Counted from the stretch's first letter, positions 37,496 to 49,496 are shown. The stretch: 64,000 nt of DNA from Ceratorhiza oryzae-sativae (GCA_030998015.1 JARWMV010000232.1:310001-374000); one strand, 5' to 3'. The notes: generated from the sequence alone by a model not told the origin. Numbers and translations are program-made.

Positions 37496-39847
37496 TCAGC
37501 CCTCGAGTAACCATATTATCCCCTCGTAGGGCTCCAGTTCGATTGACCGCTCCAGTTTGCCCTCCTTACCATCCAACAAGTTCCCACCGATAATCTTTGA
37601 CCGTGATACTACGATGCTGCTAGGCACTTCGTACTTGACTTGGTCTCGGCTAAAGTTCATGATCACCAACGCCTTGACTGCATTGTGCTGACGAGTATAT
37701 GCAAATATGCGTTCGTCGGCTTCAGTTAGGAGAGTGAAATCCCCGTGAACCTAGTAGATAGAGATAGGATTTGATCAGTCGCATCCGTGAAACAAGGCTC
37801 ACCATGACCGGATGGTCTTTCCTCATCTGCACCATCTTTTTCCAAAACGAGAGCACAGAGGTCTCGTCGTTTTCTTGCCTTTTCACATTGATCGTCGTGT
37901 AGTTGTCATTTACCCGCATCCACGGTGTCCCGGTGGTGAATCCTGCATTGGGTGAGTCGTCCCACTGATGCATAAAACCTAGGGGTTAGAGTCGAGTCGT
38001 TTCCGTGTGGTTGGCTACACACCTGGACCGGCACACGGCGTTGTCTCGAGCCTTTCGATTGATGCCATCCATCATGTCTGTCATATCCGGATCCGCCGTG
38101 CCAGCTTTCCTTCTCCGTTCCAACTCTCTGCAATCCTCAAAATCAGATATTCTCAAAAGGATATCGTCGAAACAACGTACTCTTTATATACGTTGATTGT
38201 TGCTAAATCCTTATACTCCTCGAGTGGCCATGACCTTGGTACGTTAGTCGATCCGATTTCCTGGCCTTGGTATATGAACACCGTTCCGCCCTGGGTCGTA
38301 TGCAGGATCGAGAGCAACTTGGCCCCTACATCCCAGTATTTTTCTAGGTCACTGTCGTATTTTCCAAAATCAAAGTTCTTCCTCGCATCGTCGAGACCAA
38401 ACCCAAGCCATCGCGAGATAGACCGAGCCTGGTCGTGGTTTTCGAGATAGAGCGAGTTCCAGCCGCCATGTGAAAACATAAAAGTTTGCCATTTGTTTAC
38501 TACGGTTTTCATTCCGGACAGAGTGGGAATTCGAGGGGCGATCGGGTGGTTCTCCGGTTTGTCTGAGTAGCGCTGGGCAGTCAACGGGTACATTGGCTCC
38601 ATATATTCCGCATATGCTTACCCAAGTCCACAAATTCAAATAGGAATACCATCTGGAGCTCTTTACGGTCGGGGTGGACGTATTTTAATACTTCTTCTGG
38701 GTCCTCGATGCATGGCGTTTCACCAACGGTAAAATAGTTGGGATACCCTGTTGTAATATATTCCAGCTTGGAGGGACATGTATCCCTTCATGTTGTGCTC
38801 ACTCGACAAAACCTCTCGGTACATTTCTTGAAGCCATTCGTGAACGTGTGGACTGGTGATGGCTTAGCTTAAAAAGTGTAAACTAGAATGTAATTTACTA
38901 ACCCGTTATAGACAAGCATAGCTGCATTCTGATATTCCCTGTCTGGCTGAGTGACGGGTGCATCAGGAAAGCCGGGAGCCTTTGAGAGCACGTTTATCAC
39001 ATCCATCTGGGGGATCGCTTTAGTGAGTCAGGTCACTATCATGAGCAAACACTGACGGACCCGAAAACCGTCGGAGCCTTTGTCCATCCACCAGCGCATC
39101 ATCTTCCACAGCGCTTGTCGAACCTCCGGATTCTCCCAATTCAGATCGGGCTGCTCGGGGCGAAAACATGGAGGTAGTACTCCTGAGTCTCTTCGTCCCA
39201 CTCCCACATTGACCCTGTAACCTTTCGTCGTGAGACAAAACTTCAATGCAGGGGCAGATATACCAAACTCACCTCCGAATGCGCCTGCCCAGTTATTGGG
39301 TGGCTTTCTGTTTCCCTGCTCATCATATTTTGCTGGCCGCCAGATGTACCAGTCTCTCTTTGGGTTGTCTTTCGAAGAACGCGATTCTTTGAACCATTCA
39401 TGCTTTGAGTGCGTGAGAACGAGATTGAGTCAAGGAAAGGCGGGAAATGTCTGTACCAGATTTGAAGTATGGTTGACTACCAAGTCCATGCTATTGCATA
39501 ATCAGTCCCTCGAGGATGTTGTAAATCATATTCACTCACATAAGCTTCATATCCAGCTTATGCACCTCGTCCTTTAGCTCTTCCCAGTCCTGCAGCGTGC
39601 CATACCTCTCGTCTATATCCTGGTAGTCGCTGATGTCGTACCCCATGTCTTTCTGCGGGCTCTTGTATATTGGGCTCAGCCATATTACATCCGCCCCAAG
39701 GCTCTTGACGTAGCTCAGCTTTGACCTGATGCCGGCGAGGTCCCCGATGCCGTCAGCGTTTGAGTCGCAGAAGCTGGCGGGGTAGATCTGGTAGACGCAG
39801 TATGACTTGAAGGCATCTGGGGTCAGAGGCTTGGTGTTTGGAGGCAT
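37496..39847 (-). CDS. Alpha-glucosidase / maltase (GH13), one frame break
   Basis: A cytosolic-type GH13 alpha-glucosidase of the fungal maltase/isomaltase group; no signal peptide. The start at 39847 gives MPPNTKPLTPDAFKSYCVYQ. Region I-type sequence (SYVKSLGADVIWLSPIYKSP, MDLVVNHTS), PKRDWYIWRPAKYDEQGNRK, PPNNWAGAFGGSMWEWDEET, WENPEVRQALWKMMRWWMDK, SDGFR then MDVINVL (catalytic Asp), VGETPCIEDPEEVL (catalytic Glu), YLENHDQARSISR (third catalytic Asp region) and IYQGQEIG...NVPRSW follow, ending LEPYEGIIWLLEG at 37496-37498. Introns are 50-60 nt. One base is missing at about 39154-39160: HVFAP must change frame to read EQPDLNWENP. Everything else is intact, so this may be a sequencing indel rather than a dead gene. 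A badly decayed paralogue lies at 9430-11170. Confidence 0.88.
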
Positions 39848-41471
39848 GCTGAAGTCTACTGCTATGGAGATGTGTGAAATCTGGGCTTATGTATTTGGAC
39901 AGTAACAATTTGCGCAGTCGAAGGGTCTGTGATATCGAATCGATGAGGCGGTGGTAGTAAGCAGTGGAGCACGGTGACACATCTGGGAGCATTGAGATCG
40001 AGTGCGATGGGTATCCGCTGCATAGCAAGATCGAGAATGCTATATACGATCTGCTCGATTGAAAAGCCACTGGACATCGTGCCTGTTTGTGGTCATGGCG
40101 TTGCGGCCAAGGAGCAGGTGCCAGAAACGGTTGTTCAGCGGACCAAACATCATCCCACGTGATGAGCTGTTTCTCCCCCGATGACTATTGGATTTCTTGC
40201 AAACTCTACACTTAATGATGCCCATGTTCAATATATGAGGACAATTTTAAAGCTAAAATAAATTAGAAAACTTGTTTGGCTGTGTGAGCTAGCTCGGCCA
40301 ACCAACCTCTTGGAGCTTGGCACGCCTAAGACCTTTGTATGCTTCAACTACTCGCGTTCAGGCTGGGGCGGCAAGGTTGTGAGTAAACTCTATCGGCAGC
40401 TCTGCATACATTGTTTGCGTTTTGGATGATATATGCGCCCGTATTTCCGACTGGCTGGGCTTAACTGGTACTGGGGGGGGGGGGGTAAGACCTCAACCAC
40501 TCGAAAACAACCAGGGCACCGAGATGAGTCCCAACCGAGTTTGAAAGATAGGTTATCGGAGGATCCTGTGTCTTTAGTTACTAGGAGAATGAGCCGAGAT
40601 GGAGCAGGAATGGACTCGGCCCTATCAGATACGAACGCAATGGTAAAAATAGCCATTGTTATTCTAGAACCATAAACACATAAACGGCAAGAAAAACACC
40701 AGTTTGGGACACACGCAGCACAACTGACATGTATTAAGCAAAACACGAGAAGGAGAACAGACATACCGATAAGACATGATAATAATATATAAATAAGGCG
40801 GGATAGGATGACATGAATCTGATAAAGACGACACTCCAGCAACAGGTCGAATGAGGTGGTTCGCACCAGGCAGTGGCGGTTTTTGTTGAAGGGTATGGGG
40901 AAGGAGACCCAGCTGTTGCCGGCGGTATGCTTTGGTGTTGCTGGGGTATTCGGTCGCCCCTCTCTTCTGCATGTCGTTCCGAATTTGAGCACAACTGCCT
41001 CGTGTATTCGTATCACATACATACCAGAGGAGGCTATTTGGATCCGCTTAAAACAGAGGCTAAAGTCGAAACGCATGAAGCCAATTACTAAATGGAATTT
41101 GCTGTATCTCCGTGCAATGAATTAGAGCCCCATTGATTTTCTTAAAAAGAGGTATTATATGGTAGGGTGCATGCATCTGACCAAGATAATCACATGGCAA
41201 GTGGTTTCGCGAAGGCGTGGCTGGAGCAAACGGTATTTAATTGTTTACATGCCTTTGGACGGCGGTTGACACGTGACTCGTGGACTTGATCCGTCCGCCA
41301 GGTTTGGCTCTTCAAGACGCGTGATGCCTATACAAAACTTTAGGACATTACTTGACCACCACCTTCCCCTTCCTTTGGGAGGCTCACTCGGCGATTCATA
41401 ACCTTGAACGCGGTCTTTTCTTTTGTCTCTCACCTGGGTTAGCTTCTCCGGCATTCCATACTTTCAGCCAA
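39848..41471. other. Intergenic region with poly-G tract
   Basis: 1.6 kb between the glucosidase and BCKDH E2 starts, on divergent strands, so it holds both promoters. It contains a run of 13 G at 40473-40485 and a decayed repeat fragment (listed separately). A 228-codon minus-strand frame (40390-41076) spans these and is probably fortuitous. Confidence 0.35.
40880..41000 (-). repeat. Possible decayed third fragment of the 3.5 kb repeat
   Basis: Around 40919-40980 the text gccggcggtatgctttgg...gctggggtat matches the block gccggcagggtatgctttt...gctggggtat at about 32753-32790 in copy 2, with the same spacing and flanking similarity. Only this part is recognisable. Confidence 0.4.
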
Positions 41472-43257
41472 ATGTTTTCTTTACTACGGCCCGTCTCGCT
41501 ATGCCGCCAAGGGCACAGGTTACGATCTTTCCATTATAGTGCAGCTCTACTTGCGAAACGAAAGTCCCTCAAGACATTTCATCTTGCGGATATTGGAGAG
41601 GGTATTACTGGTGGGCCCTGTTTCGCGTTTCTGTTCTGTGGACTAATCGAATACTGAGCACATGACAACAGAATGTGAAGTCTTGAAATGGTAACATTGA
41701 ATCTATATAACTTTCTATATTCTTCTCATCAGTTCCTCAGGTCCGTGCAACCACAGAGCAAAGTCGCTTCGTTTGATCCACTATGTGAAGTCCAATCGGA
41801 TAAAGCAAGCGTGGAGATTACAAGCCCGTTCGATGGAATTGTTACGCAGATTCTAGTTCAAGAAGGTCATATCGCCAAAGTCGGGGAAGGACTATGCGTC
41901 ATCGAAGTTGAGGAGGATGGTGAAGGTGCGAGCGAGGCGCCCAAGGAGGAGCCGAGCATCACTGCTGCGTCCACATCCAAGGAAACTGCAACTGCCAAGG
42001 CCACCGAAGGCTCATATACGCCCCCGCCTGCGACAAGGCGACACCACCCTCTTGATCCAGAACGTCGGGCAGGGGTACTGACCCAGAACGAACAGAACAC
42101 TCTCTCCGAAAAGAGTCTGTCGAACCAAGCCCTAGCTACTCCGTCGGTCCGACACTATGCGCGCTCGCAAGGCATTGCCGACTTGGACGTCATTGGAGCT
42201 GGTAGTGGACGTGGCGGAAGGATTGAACGCACTGATGTCGACGCGTTTTTGAACCGATCGAAGAATAGTTCAAGTGTCGGTGCTAGCGCTAACGTGGAGA
42301 AGGGGGTAGGCGAGGAGGTGGTTGTTGAGATGGGAAGAACGAGATGGGGAATGTGGAAGAGTATGACCAAGGTTAGTTGAACGAAAATTGAGATGGCCTA
42401 ACATTGACGACTGGACTAGAGCTTGGACATCCCGCTCTTCGGGCAAGTATCATTTATATCGCTGGCCTGTGTCATAATCTAACCCCCCTCATAGTTATTC
42501 TGCAACACTCGACTTGACGGCTCTTAATGATATGTTGCCCGTTCTTAACGCGCACATCCCTACCGAATACAAGCCCACGCCCTCGCTGTCCGAGTATGCG
42601 CCATCCATCTCACCAGATTCGATCTTCTCCGGCACGCCATCCGCAAATACTCTTTCGTCTGGTCCATCTGATCCAGCAACACACTACAAACGAATGACGA
42701 TGCTTCCACTGTTGCTCAAGACACTCTCGTTAGCAATGATGGAATGGCCGGTGATGCGCACACACATCAATCCCGCGCCCTCATCTGATCCTTCAGCGAA
42801 ACCAACGTTGACTATTCGTCCCAGAGCGGATATAAGTATTGCACTGTCTACACCAACTGGCCTATACACCCCTACTCTCCTTGGGGTCAATGCCGCTTCA
42901 CCTTACTCAATTGCAGGCCAACTCGCTCGTTTAGCCTATCTGGGCCGACAAACACCTTCAGGTCTTACGCCAGCCGAAATGCCTAAACGAGGTGGAACCC
43001 TGACCGTGTCCAATGTGGGAGCCGTCGGTGCGGGGAAATGGGCTGTCCCGAGACTTGTTCAGGGTGGGGGAGTGGCGATCGTAGCTGTCGGGCGAGCCGA
43101 ATGGGTTGTGAAACCTAGCGGAGACAAAAGGCTTGAAGTGGGTGTTAGCTGGAGTGCAGACCATCGGGTGGTAGAGGGTGCCGAACTTGCAGCGTTCATG
43201 GAGAGCTGGAGGGTTTGGGTTGAGAACCCAGCAAGGCTGGTTGGGGTCGCGAAGTGA
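41472..43257 (+). CDS. Branched-chain 2-oxoacid dehydrogenase E2 (lipoamide acyltransferase)
   Basis: The mitochondrial E2 core of the branched-chain keto-acid dehydrogenase complex, needed for Leu/Ile/Val breakdown. The N-terminus (MFSLLRPVSLCRQGHRLRSF) is a good presequence. FHLADIGEGIT is joined through a 19-nt microexon coding ECEVLKW to PQSKVASFDPLCEVQSDKAS, whose Lys in SDKAS is the lipoylation site. A Pro/Thr linker is followed by the E3/E1-binding domain (TPSVRHYARSQGIADLDVIG, then GSGRGGRIERTDVDAFL) and the catalytic domain (GRTRWGMWKSMTK, ATLDLTALNDML, MTMLPLLLKTLSLAM, KRGGTLTVSNVGAVGAGKWA). The active-site motif reads SADHRVVEGAEL: the usual HxxxDG has Glu for Asp. Stop at 43257. 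It is convergent with QCR9. Confidence 0.92.
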
Positions 43258-43769
43258 GAGAATAGGACGGACATTAAGTAATTGAATTCCGAGGTGTTTA
43301 CTATATTTACGGTTGTTTGGTGATTAGGAGGGGATTTTCCTCAATCTTGATGGTCGCAATACACTAAACAAAAAAGCTCAACATTTTCCGTGTTGGCAGC
43401 GATGTTTGTGAGGCAGACAAACCCCGAGGGCATCAGTCCAGCGAAACAACCGCCAAGTGTTTAATTTAACCATAAAGCTTAGATGTTGACGTAGAACAAC
43501 CATCATTAAGCAATCATCATTAGACAGGATTGCCATCTGGCCCTTGCCGCCTGTCGCAAACTGCACATCGCCGTGATTATGATTTGTTGAAGATCGGAAG
43601 ACATACTACTAGTCGATACATCCGCGATTCGCCGAATATCGGCGGGTAAGCCATATGAGCAGCAGCAAAGCCTTAGTTGGTCGGATTGTTTTTGACAGGG
43701 TTTAAGAAAAGCTTATTGATTCGGGAGGGGGAGCAGGGTTATGACTACATGCAAGGGCTAGGGTCAACT
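43258..43769. other. Intergenic region between convergent genes
   Basis: About 510 bp between the stops of BCKDH E2 and QCR9. No further feature was recognised. Confidence 0.35.
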
Positions 43770-44195
43770 CTACTCCTGTTCCTGCTCGATATATCGGGAG
43801 CGAATGTCCTTCCATTGTTTCTAAGAAAATTCGAGAGAGTATCAGCAACGGATAGTATAAGAGGCGCGAAAGCTAGTAAAGGACGGATGAGAGCAGCAGA
43901 GATCATGGGAACAGGACGATATGATACCTGGCGTATCTGGGTCATGTTACCCCGAAAACGGAAGCGATAGAAGACTTTACACGAGTGTTAAACTCACCCC
44001 CTTGTTGTGGTTATCCCAGAATGCAGTAGTAGCTTGGTCGAATCCAATGCTGAATGCGAACGCACCCCCGAAGATGGTAGCGACATAGACGCTATTTCGG
44101 CGGGCAAAAGCGTTGTAGAAAGAAGCTGCGAGCTAGAGAACCATGTATAATTATAATAAAACGGCGCATAAATGAAAGCGACGACCCACACCCAT
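43770..44195 (-). CDS. QCR9: Ubiquinol-cytochrome c reductase subunit 9 (QCR9)
   Basis: A small single-helix subunit of mitochondrial complex III. Three exons: ATG-Gly at 44195, a 56-65 nt intron, then LAASFYNAFARRNSVYVATI, FGGAFAFSIGFDQATTAFWD and NHNKG, a longer intron (about 43990 down to 43810) and KQWKDIRSRYIEQEQE with the stop at 43770-43772. The FYN..ARRNS.Y...I..GAFAF.I.FD..T...WD..NKGK.WKDI pattern is the QCR9/UQCR10 family signature and the length, about 66 residues, is normal. It was missed by a long-ORF view because the exons are short. Confidence 0.93.
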
Positions 44196-46907
44196 GGTGA
44201 ATTTAGTCCAAGTGGAGGTGATGGTGAGAACCCGTAACAAGTGAGCAATTTACAAAGACCATCACATAATCAAGCTTTAGGCGCTTACTATTGCATCCCC
44301 ATCGCTTGAGAACTGTCTACAACGATGAGCTTAGCAACCTATTTTTTAAACTGAAGCTGACTCTCGACGACTAGACATTATGATTTCCATCTAGTTTTAC
44401 GAAGCGGAACCCCATTAGTGCTCGATTTACAACAAACATCTCCACACTAGCGTGTGACTTGACGACCGCTGTCTGTTGATCTTGGAGCCAATGAACACTA
44501 AGGTTCATTCCTCATCTACATTTATGCAATTTCAAAATTATTTCAACCCGAGAGGGAGATAGCATGTCAAGTGTCCAATCAGGGACTAGATCGCCCACAG
44601 TGATTGCGAAGAACCCATCGCTTATTACTCACTGCTAGGACTCAACCCCAAAGAATTCGACTTGACATCGCCCCCAAGCTCAACAACGGTATATTAAAGT
44701 CACGTCGAGACATATGTTCGAGTCGCCTCGGTGTCTATCTGAGAGCACATAGCACTTGATTCCCAGTCGGCCGCCTAGGACTACATCGAGTGCCATACCC
44801 CAAACCAGAGCCAACAAAGCCGCAACCACATTATTCCCAAACAGCCCGGAAAATAAACCATGAATATGAACTCAAAGGTACATTTTTCCGTTTGCATACC
44901 TCAATACCCGTGGAGCGTCGGACGAGATCACAATGATAGTATCCCCACTTTGCCCGGCTCATAATGACCTTTATATCTGGCATATTCGAGCCAGTAGCCA
45001 GTTTATCCATCCAGCTTTCTATGACCGAATCATCAATGGCCCTCTGTGCTTGCAGCAGCAGTCGCCGACTCACGAGCATCCCCCACATATACCTCGATCA
45101 TTGTTGTAGAGACGCTTTCAACCCCAGCGATTGAGATCTAGCCGCTGCTGTCCCGGGTCGCTTGACCAAACTCCCCTCGTCAAACACCGCCCGAAAGGAC
45201 GCCGAACGGCTCGTATATCGAATATAGAGGGCCAAGATCATGATGCACACCGTCTGGAAAGAGCCAGCTTGCGAGCTTAAAACGTGCCGAAGACTCGGAT
45301 ATCAGGGAGAGGAGGCTCGTCTGATGGGATAGTTAGTGCGAGGCGCGGTGGACTCCGGGTTCCTTTCCCCTTACCTCTACACTTTTTTATGGTCTACATA
45401 AGCCACAGGATTCACGGACGTATAAAAAATATTTAACCCGTTCCGATCTGCGTTCGTTTATCTCCTTGCTATCGTCTCAGTCTCTACCATGATTCTCGCA
45501 TTAAACTGAAGCGATCCAATTGCATGAGAACATGGCATGGGATACGAAAAAATTAATACAATTAAAAAAACCCCGAAGGTCTCGCGTTTATATGCGCTGT
45601 ATCCTAACTCAATTATCTGGCTAAATCATGTCCGTGTTTAGGAAATCGATGCGATTGGACACACGGCAAAAGGTAGCGAAATACGATAATTGTGGCAGAG
45701 GCCTGCTATAAAATCCCAGCCCAACCGCATTATCAACCGGAAGTGGTAATACGATAAGCTGCTGAATGCTATGAGCAAGTGAGCGGTGCAGCTCTGCGGG
45801 GCGCTAACAGTATGCAGTATGTTCTGTTTCCGAATTCTATTTATTGAACATCCTCCGTATCCTTGTTCCGTTTCATCGGAGACTTGGTTTTGGTAGCATA
45901 GATGTTGCAGGTTTGCTAGGAGTGGCTACTGACTGCCAGTATTTATCCACGTGAATGACAAGGGTCCATGTGATCATTACACACATAAATACTGCGTAAG
46001 CCTAACATAAAATCATCTTCAACCACACTTAAGGTGACTAGAGTCACAAGTCCGGTTTCAGTATAGGAACGGGGAAAGCAGAGTGTATTCACGGCAGATT
46101 GCACTCGCAAGTAGACGCATACGCGCAGACTGTGCATGCTGAGGGGCATGGGGGGTGCCCGCTCTTCACGCTTCTCGAGGGCCCACCCCTGGTGATGTTC
46201 GTTTTTAGCCAGGGGTCTGGTCTTGGTGCAGTGTACTTCTAGCTTAGAATATTGCCTCACCCTTTCATTACCTTCGCTACGGTCGTCTGCTCTCGTCCGT
46301 TGTGGATTTGGAAGTCCCCCATACAATACAACGCCTACACTGTACAGTGATACGTGGATCACATTGTGAGGGCGATGTTTTGGGCTGACATGAATTGCAA
46401 AGGCACTAATCGTACGTCATTTTTTTGTGTTCTATCAGTTTGTATATCTTTACATCTGTACCAAATAGTCTAACGTGATTGGCTGAGTTTGATCCGCACG
46501 GGGGGATAATTTGAATTCTATGGAGTGGCCAAGAGCGGAGTTTGCCACCCTAGCCTGATCCTTGATGTCGAACCTAAGAACAATTCATACAAAACCATAT
46601 GCGCCGCATTCTAGATTCAAGATGTCCTTTCAGTCAGTAAATCAGCTACCTTAAGTTTTTTTTTAAGGCTAAAGTACCAGGGGCTCGTTGACTGCTTCCA
46701 GGCTAGTACTACTGATGTATCTTTGACGAGAAAGATGATCGGCCTCGTTGCAGTGTCTCTAGGAAACGTAAGACCGTTTTCTGGTGCTCGAACTCAAGTA
46801 CTTGCCTCCTTGCAACCAACCTACCCCAACCACTCCGGCCGGCCAGCAGCTATTAGCATTTGCTTAGCCGCCAAATTTTCACAAAAGGCCATCCAGATTG
46901 TATCATC
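44196..46907. other. Gene-poor region, 2.7 kb
   Basis: No supported gene. A minus-strand frame at 44831-45088 (with LLLQAQRAIDDSVIESWMDK) could be an exon of a decayed gene but has no recognisable partner exons. No tRNA, rRNA or tandem repeat was seen. Confidence 0.3.
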
Positions 46908-49053
46908 ATGAGACCCCATTTAACGTGCTCGGGTAATAGCTTGGATCCAACTCTAACATCAACCATTCCCATTTTGAGCGCTTGGAACCTGACAATTGAC
47001 CTTGGAACATGGTATGTGAAAATTTGAAACTACGGTGGGGTTGACAATTGATTCTACATATTCTATCTCACAGTGCAAACCTCGGCGAGCCACAGGTCAT
47101 TGATACCCTCAATGGAAGCCGGCTTAATATGTCGATTTTGAAGCACACACGATGGATTACAACGCTGACTTCAAACTCATCGGGCCACAAGTCTGTTAAT
47201 GTGACGTTGAACGACGATGGTAGCGATGGTAGCGGTAAGGTTTTTTCATCTCCGGCTGCAAAGACTTATTCATTCGAATGATAATATAATCTGCTTGTCG
47301 CTAGCACGAGTAACCATCCATGTGGTTCTAGATCCCGAGACTGTAGCGATACGGATCATTAGGTCCGATGAGGGGGTCACAGCGATGTACCCATTTAGCC
47401 TTTGGGTCGAAGGTGGAAAGCTACCAGATTCGAGACCGGCTGACTCGGAGGATCATCAATATAACTGCTGGGGTATTCTTGAAGCGAAATGTCCGTTCTC
47501 TAACAGGGTGCGGCCATCTCCACTGGCGTCCTGGTATAGATAACAATGATATTGCCTATAGTCCTCAAACAGCCCCCAGTGGACAGTCACCTCAAACATG
47601 CCGAACGCCAGCGTGCATATCGTCTTTTGTCCCCCCGACAGGGTCGCACTATCGTTGGTTCAGGCGGATCTCAGTGCTCAAACCGTCCCTGTGGATCGTA
47701 ATGATATGGTTCTCCAAACCACGACGGAAATTCCTGTCTCGACGGTTTGGGTTGCTGAATTGGATGGGATGATGAAGCCAGTTGTCCCAGCTTTCCCAAT
47801 GTCGGCCCCGATCACAGATACTTTGGGTAAGGAGGCTTACTTGTCGGTTCGTCTAACTTCGACTCACTAGGCGTGTGCAGAACTCAACACCCAGGCATCC
47901 AGTAGCTACTCGATTCCCAACACCGATTCTGTAGTTGCCCCCCCGGTTTCGTTTTCAGCATATGTCGATAGTCGAAGCACAGTCGTCCAACCGACTGCAA
48001 CGCCAACGATTGGTGCTACGGTCACTCCAATCGTTTCGGGTATAGCAAGTACTCAAGACTTGTTCACCAATGTCGCATATAATCTGACTACGACCACTTC
48101 AGCCCCCTCCCCTACGTCTGCACCCGAGAGCCTACATACGTTTACATCCCGAACGACGTATGGCGCCGTCGATGATTCAACCGTACCATTCGTTGGAGCT
48201 CAAGTAGGGATAGTTTCAAGAATTGCGGTCACACTCGCGGCCCAACCGTCCGAAACGATTTCAATAAATACGTTGAGCTCGGTTGGCGACAAGTCGACAA
48301 CAACAAACCTATCTTCAGCAGCCACCCAGACTACCTCGGCTGGGCCAACAAAACAAGGGAAAATTGTGGGCATGATTATCGGTTTGGCTGTCCTCGGACT
48401 GGCCTTTTTTAGTTTATTTTTTTGGACAGTGTGTTTCCGACGGAAGAGCAGGAAGCGCCGACGCAGATCACGACGCAGCTCTTCTAGCCGCCGGTCGGCA
48501 GTGGGAAGCTCTGCGCCCAACTCTAGGTCTGCGTCTACGCAGAATCTCCGCGCAGGCTTGGAAGATAGATCAACGCTTGATTTGAATAGGGGGATGAGGG
48601 CAGGAGAATTAGTGGCGGGGTCCTGGGTTGAATTACGTCAGACCCCGGCGACGAGACTGAAGTCGCAAAAACACATAGAAGGGCGAAGCGAAGGCGGGGC
48701 TTCTACCAGTATGTTTTTAATTTTATCCCGAAGGATAAGTTTATTTTACCAATAGGCTTATAAAAGCTTCAGTTCAAAACGGGGACAACTGCATAATCAG
48801 AGGGGATTCACTCGCAGAAAGGACGTGCAACACAGAGCGCCCTTCCGGGCCACCAAATCCTACCTTTTCGGAATTAGGATCGAATTGCGAAAATATGCTA
48901 TCGTCGCCCCATTTGGTAGAAGAGCCTGTGCTTTCAATTATACAGTTAGACTCTTCTCATAGTTCTGGTCCAACACCGTTTCCTCAGACTTCCACGCGAT
49001 CTCCTTACGCAAGAACGTCCTTCCCATCTATTCCTGTGTGTACCAAATCCTGA
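46908..49053 (+). CDS. Receptor-like single-pass membrane protein, tandem paralogue A
   Basis: Member of a three-gene tandem family with 49497-52431 and 55067-57714. The first exon (MRPHLTCSGNSLDPTLTSTI) ends in DLGTC and splices to ANLGEPQVIDTLNGSRLNMS. Next come VTIHVVLDPETVAIRII, YPFSLWVEGGKLPDSRPADS, a Tyr-Asn-Cys-Trp-Gly and Lys-Cys-Pro-Phe pair, MPNASVHIVFCPPD, a Thr/Ser-rich stalk, FTSRTTYGAVDDSTVPFVGA, then the membrane helix (IVGMIIGLAVLGLAFFSLFF) and a very basic stop-transfer stretch (RRKSRKRRRRSRRSSSSRRS). The cytoplasmic tail ends CTKS at 49051-49053. Unlike its paralogues it lacks an extended N-terminal Ser/Thr region. One base off the frame, the genome continues with AMPQRYDEAWRR, matching the paralogues' conserved end (see findings). 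Function unknown. Confidence 0.7.
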
Positions 49054-49496
49054 GGAATTCGCTGGAGATGGGCATCGTCGTGCTATGCCTCAACGCTACG
49101 ATGAGGCGTGGAGACGCTAAACCACTTGGAGAGTAGATTAGTTGGAAAGTTGACTCCTAGCTGTCGATTTATTCTAGTTTCTAGATGGATGTTTACTTTT
49201 TTGCACAGATGACGCATATAATTACGTGCATGTTATTATCGACCATTGTCTTTGCTATTACTTATGATGTGATTTCGTGACCAACACTTGACAACGAGGG
49301 ATCTTCCTACATGGGGTAGGCCAATTCACACTATCCCGATTGGGACTGGTATCGAATTGCAGAGACACATGCAACCCTTGGTTCTGATTTGACCGCATGA
49401 TCAGTTTGCGAGCCACAAATGTTGCGCGGCTTTGTCGCCTTGGCTCGAGGCTTGCTCTCTCCCCCGGTCTGCCCGTGTGGATGATCATCAGCGTAC
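49054..49496. other. Spacer between paralogues A and B
   Basis: 443 bp. The first 67 bases hold the out-of-frame copy of the family's C-terminal motif (to 49120). The rest shows nothing recognisable. Confidence 0.35.

Noticed and set aside
38570..38640. Apparent frameshift after FEFVDL in the alpha-glucosidase
   Set aside because: An intron gtaagc...ctactcag gives VDLDKPENHP, matching the family; no break needed.
38740..38860. Apparent frameshift in the alpha-glucosidase before VGETPCIEDP
   Set aside because: A clean 55-nt GT-AG intron (gtgagc...caacag) explains it and restores the family sequence.
40390..41076. 228-codon open frame on the minus strand
   Set aside because: It spans a 13-G tract and a repeat fragment, has no recognisable domain and lacks sensible composition; likely chance.
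44831..45088. Possible exon with LLLQAQRAIDDSVIESWMDK
   Set aside because: No partner exons or recognisable family nearby; left as part of the gene-poor region.
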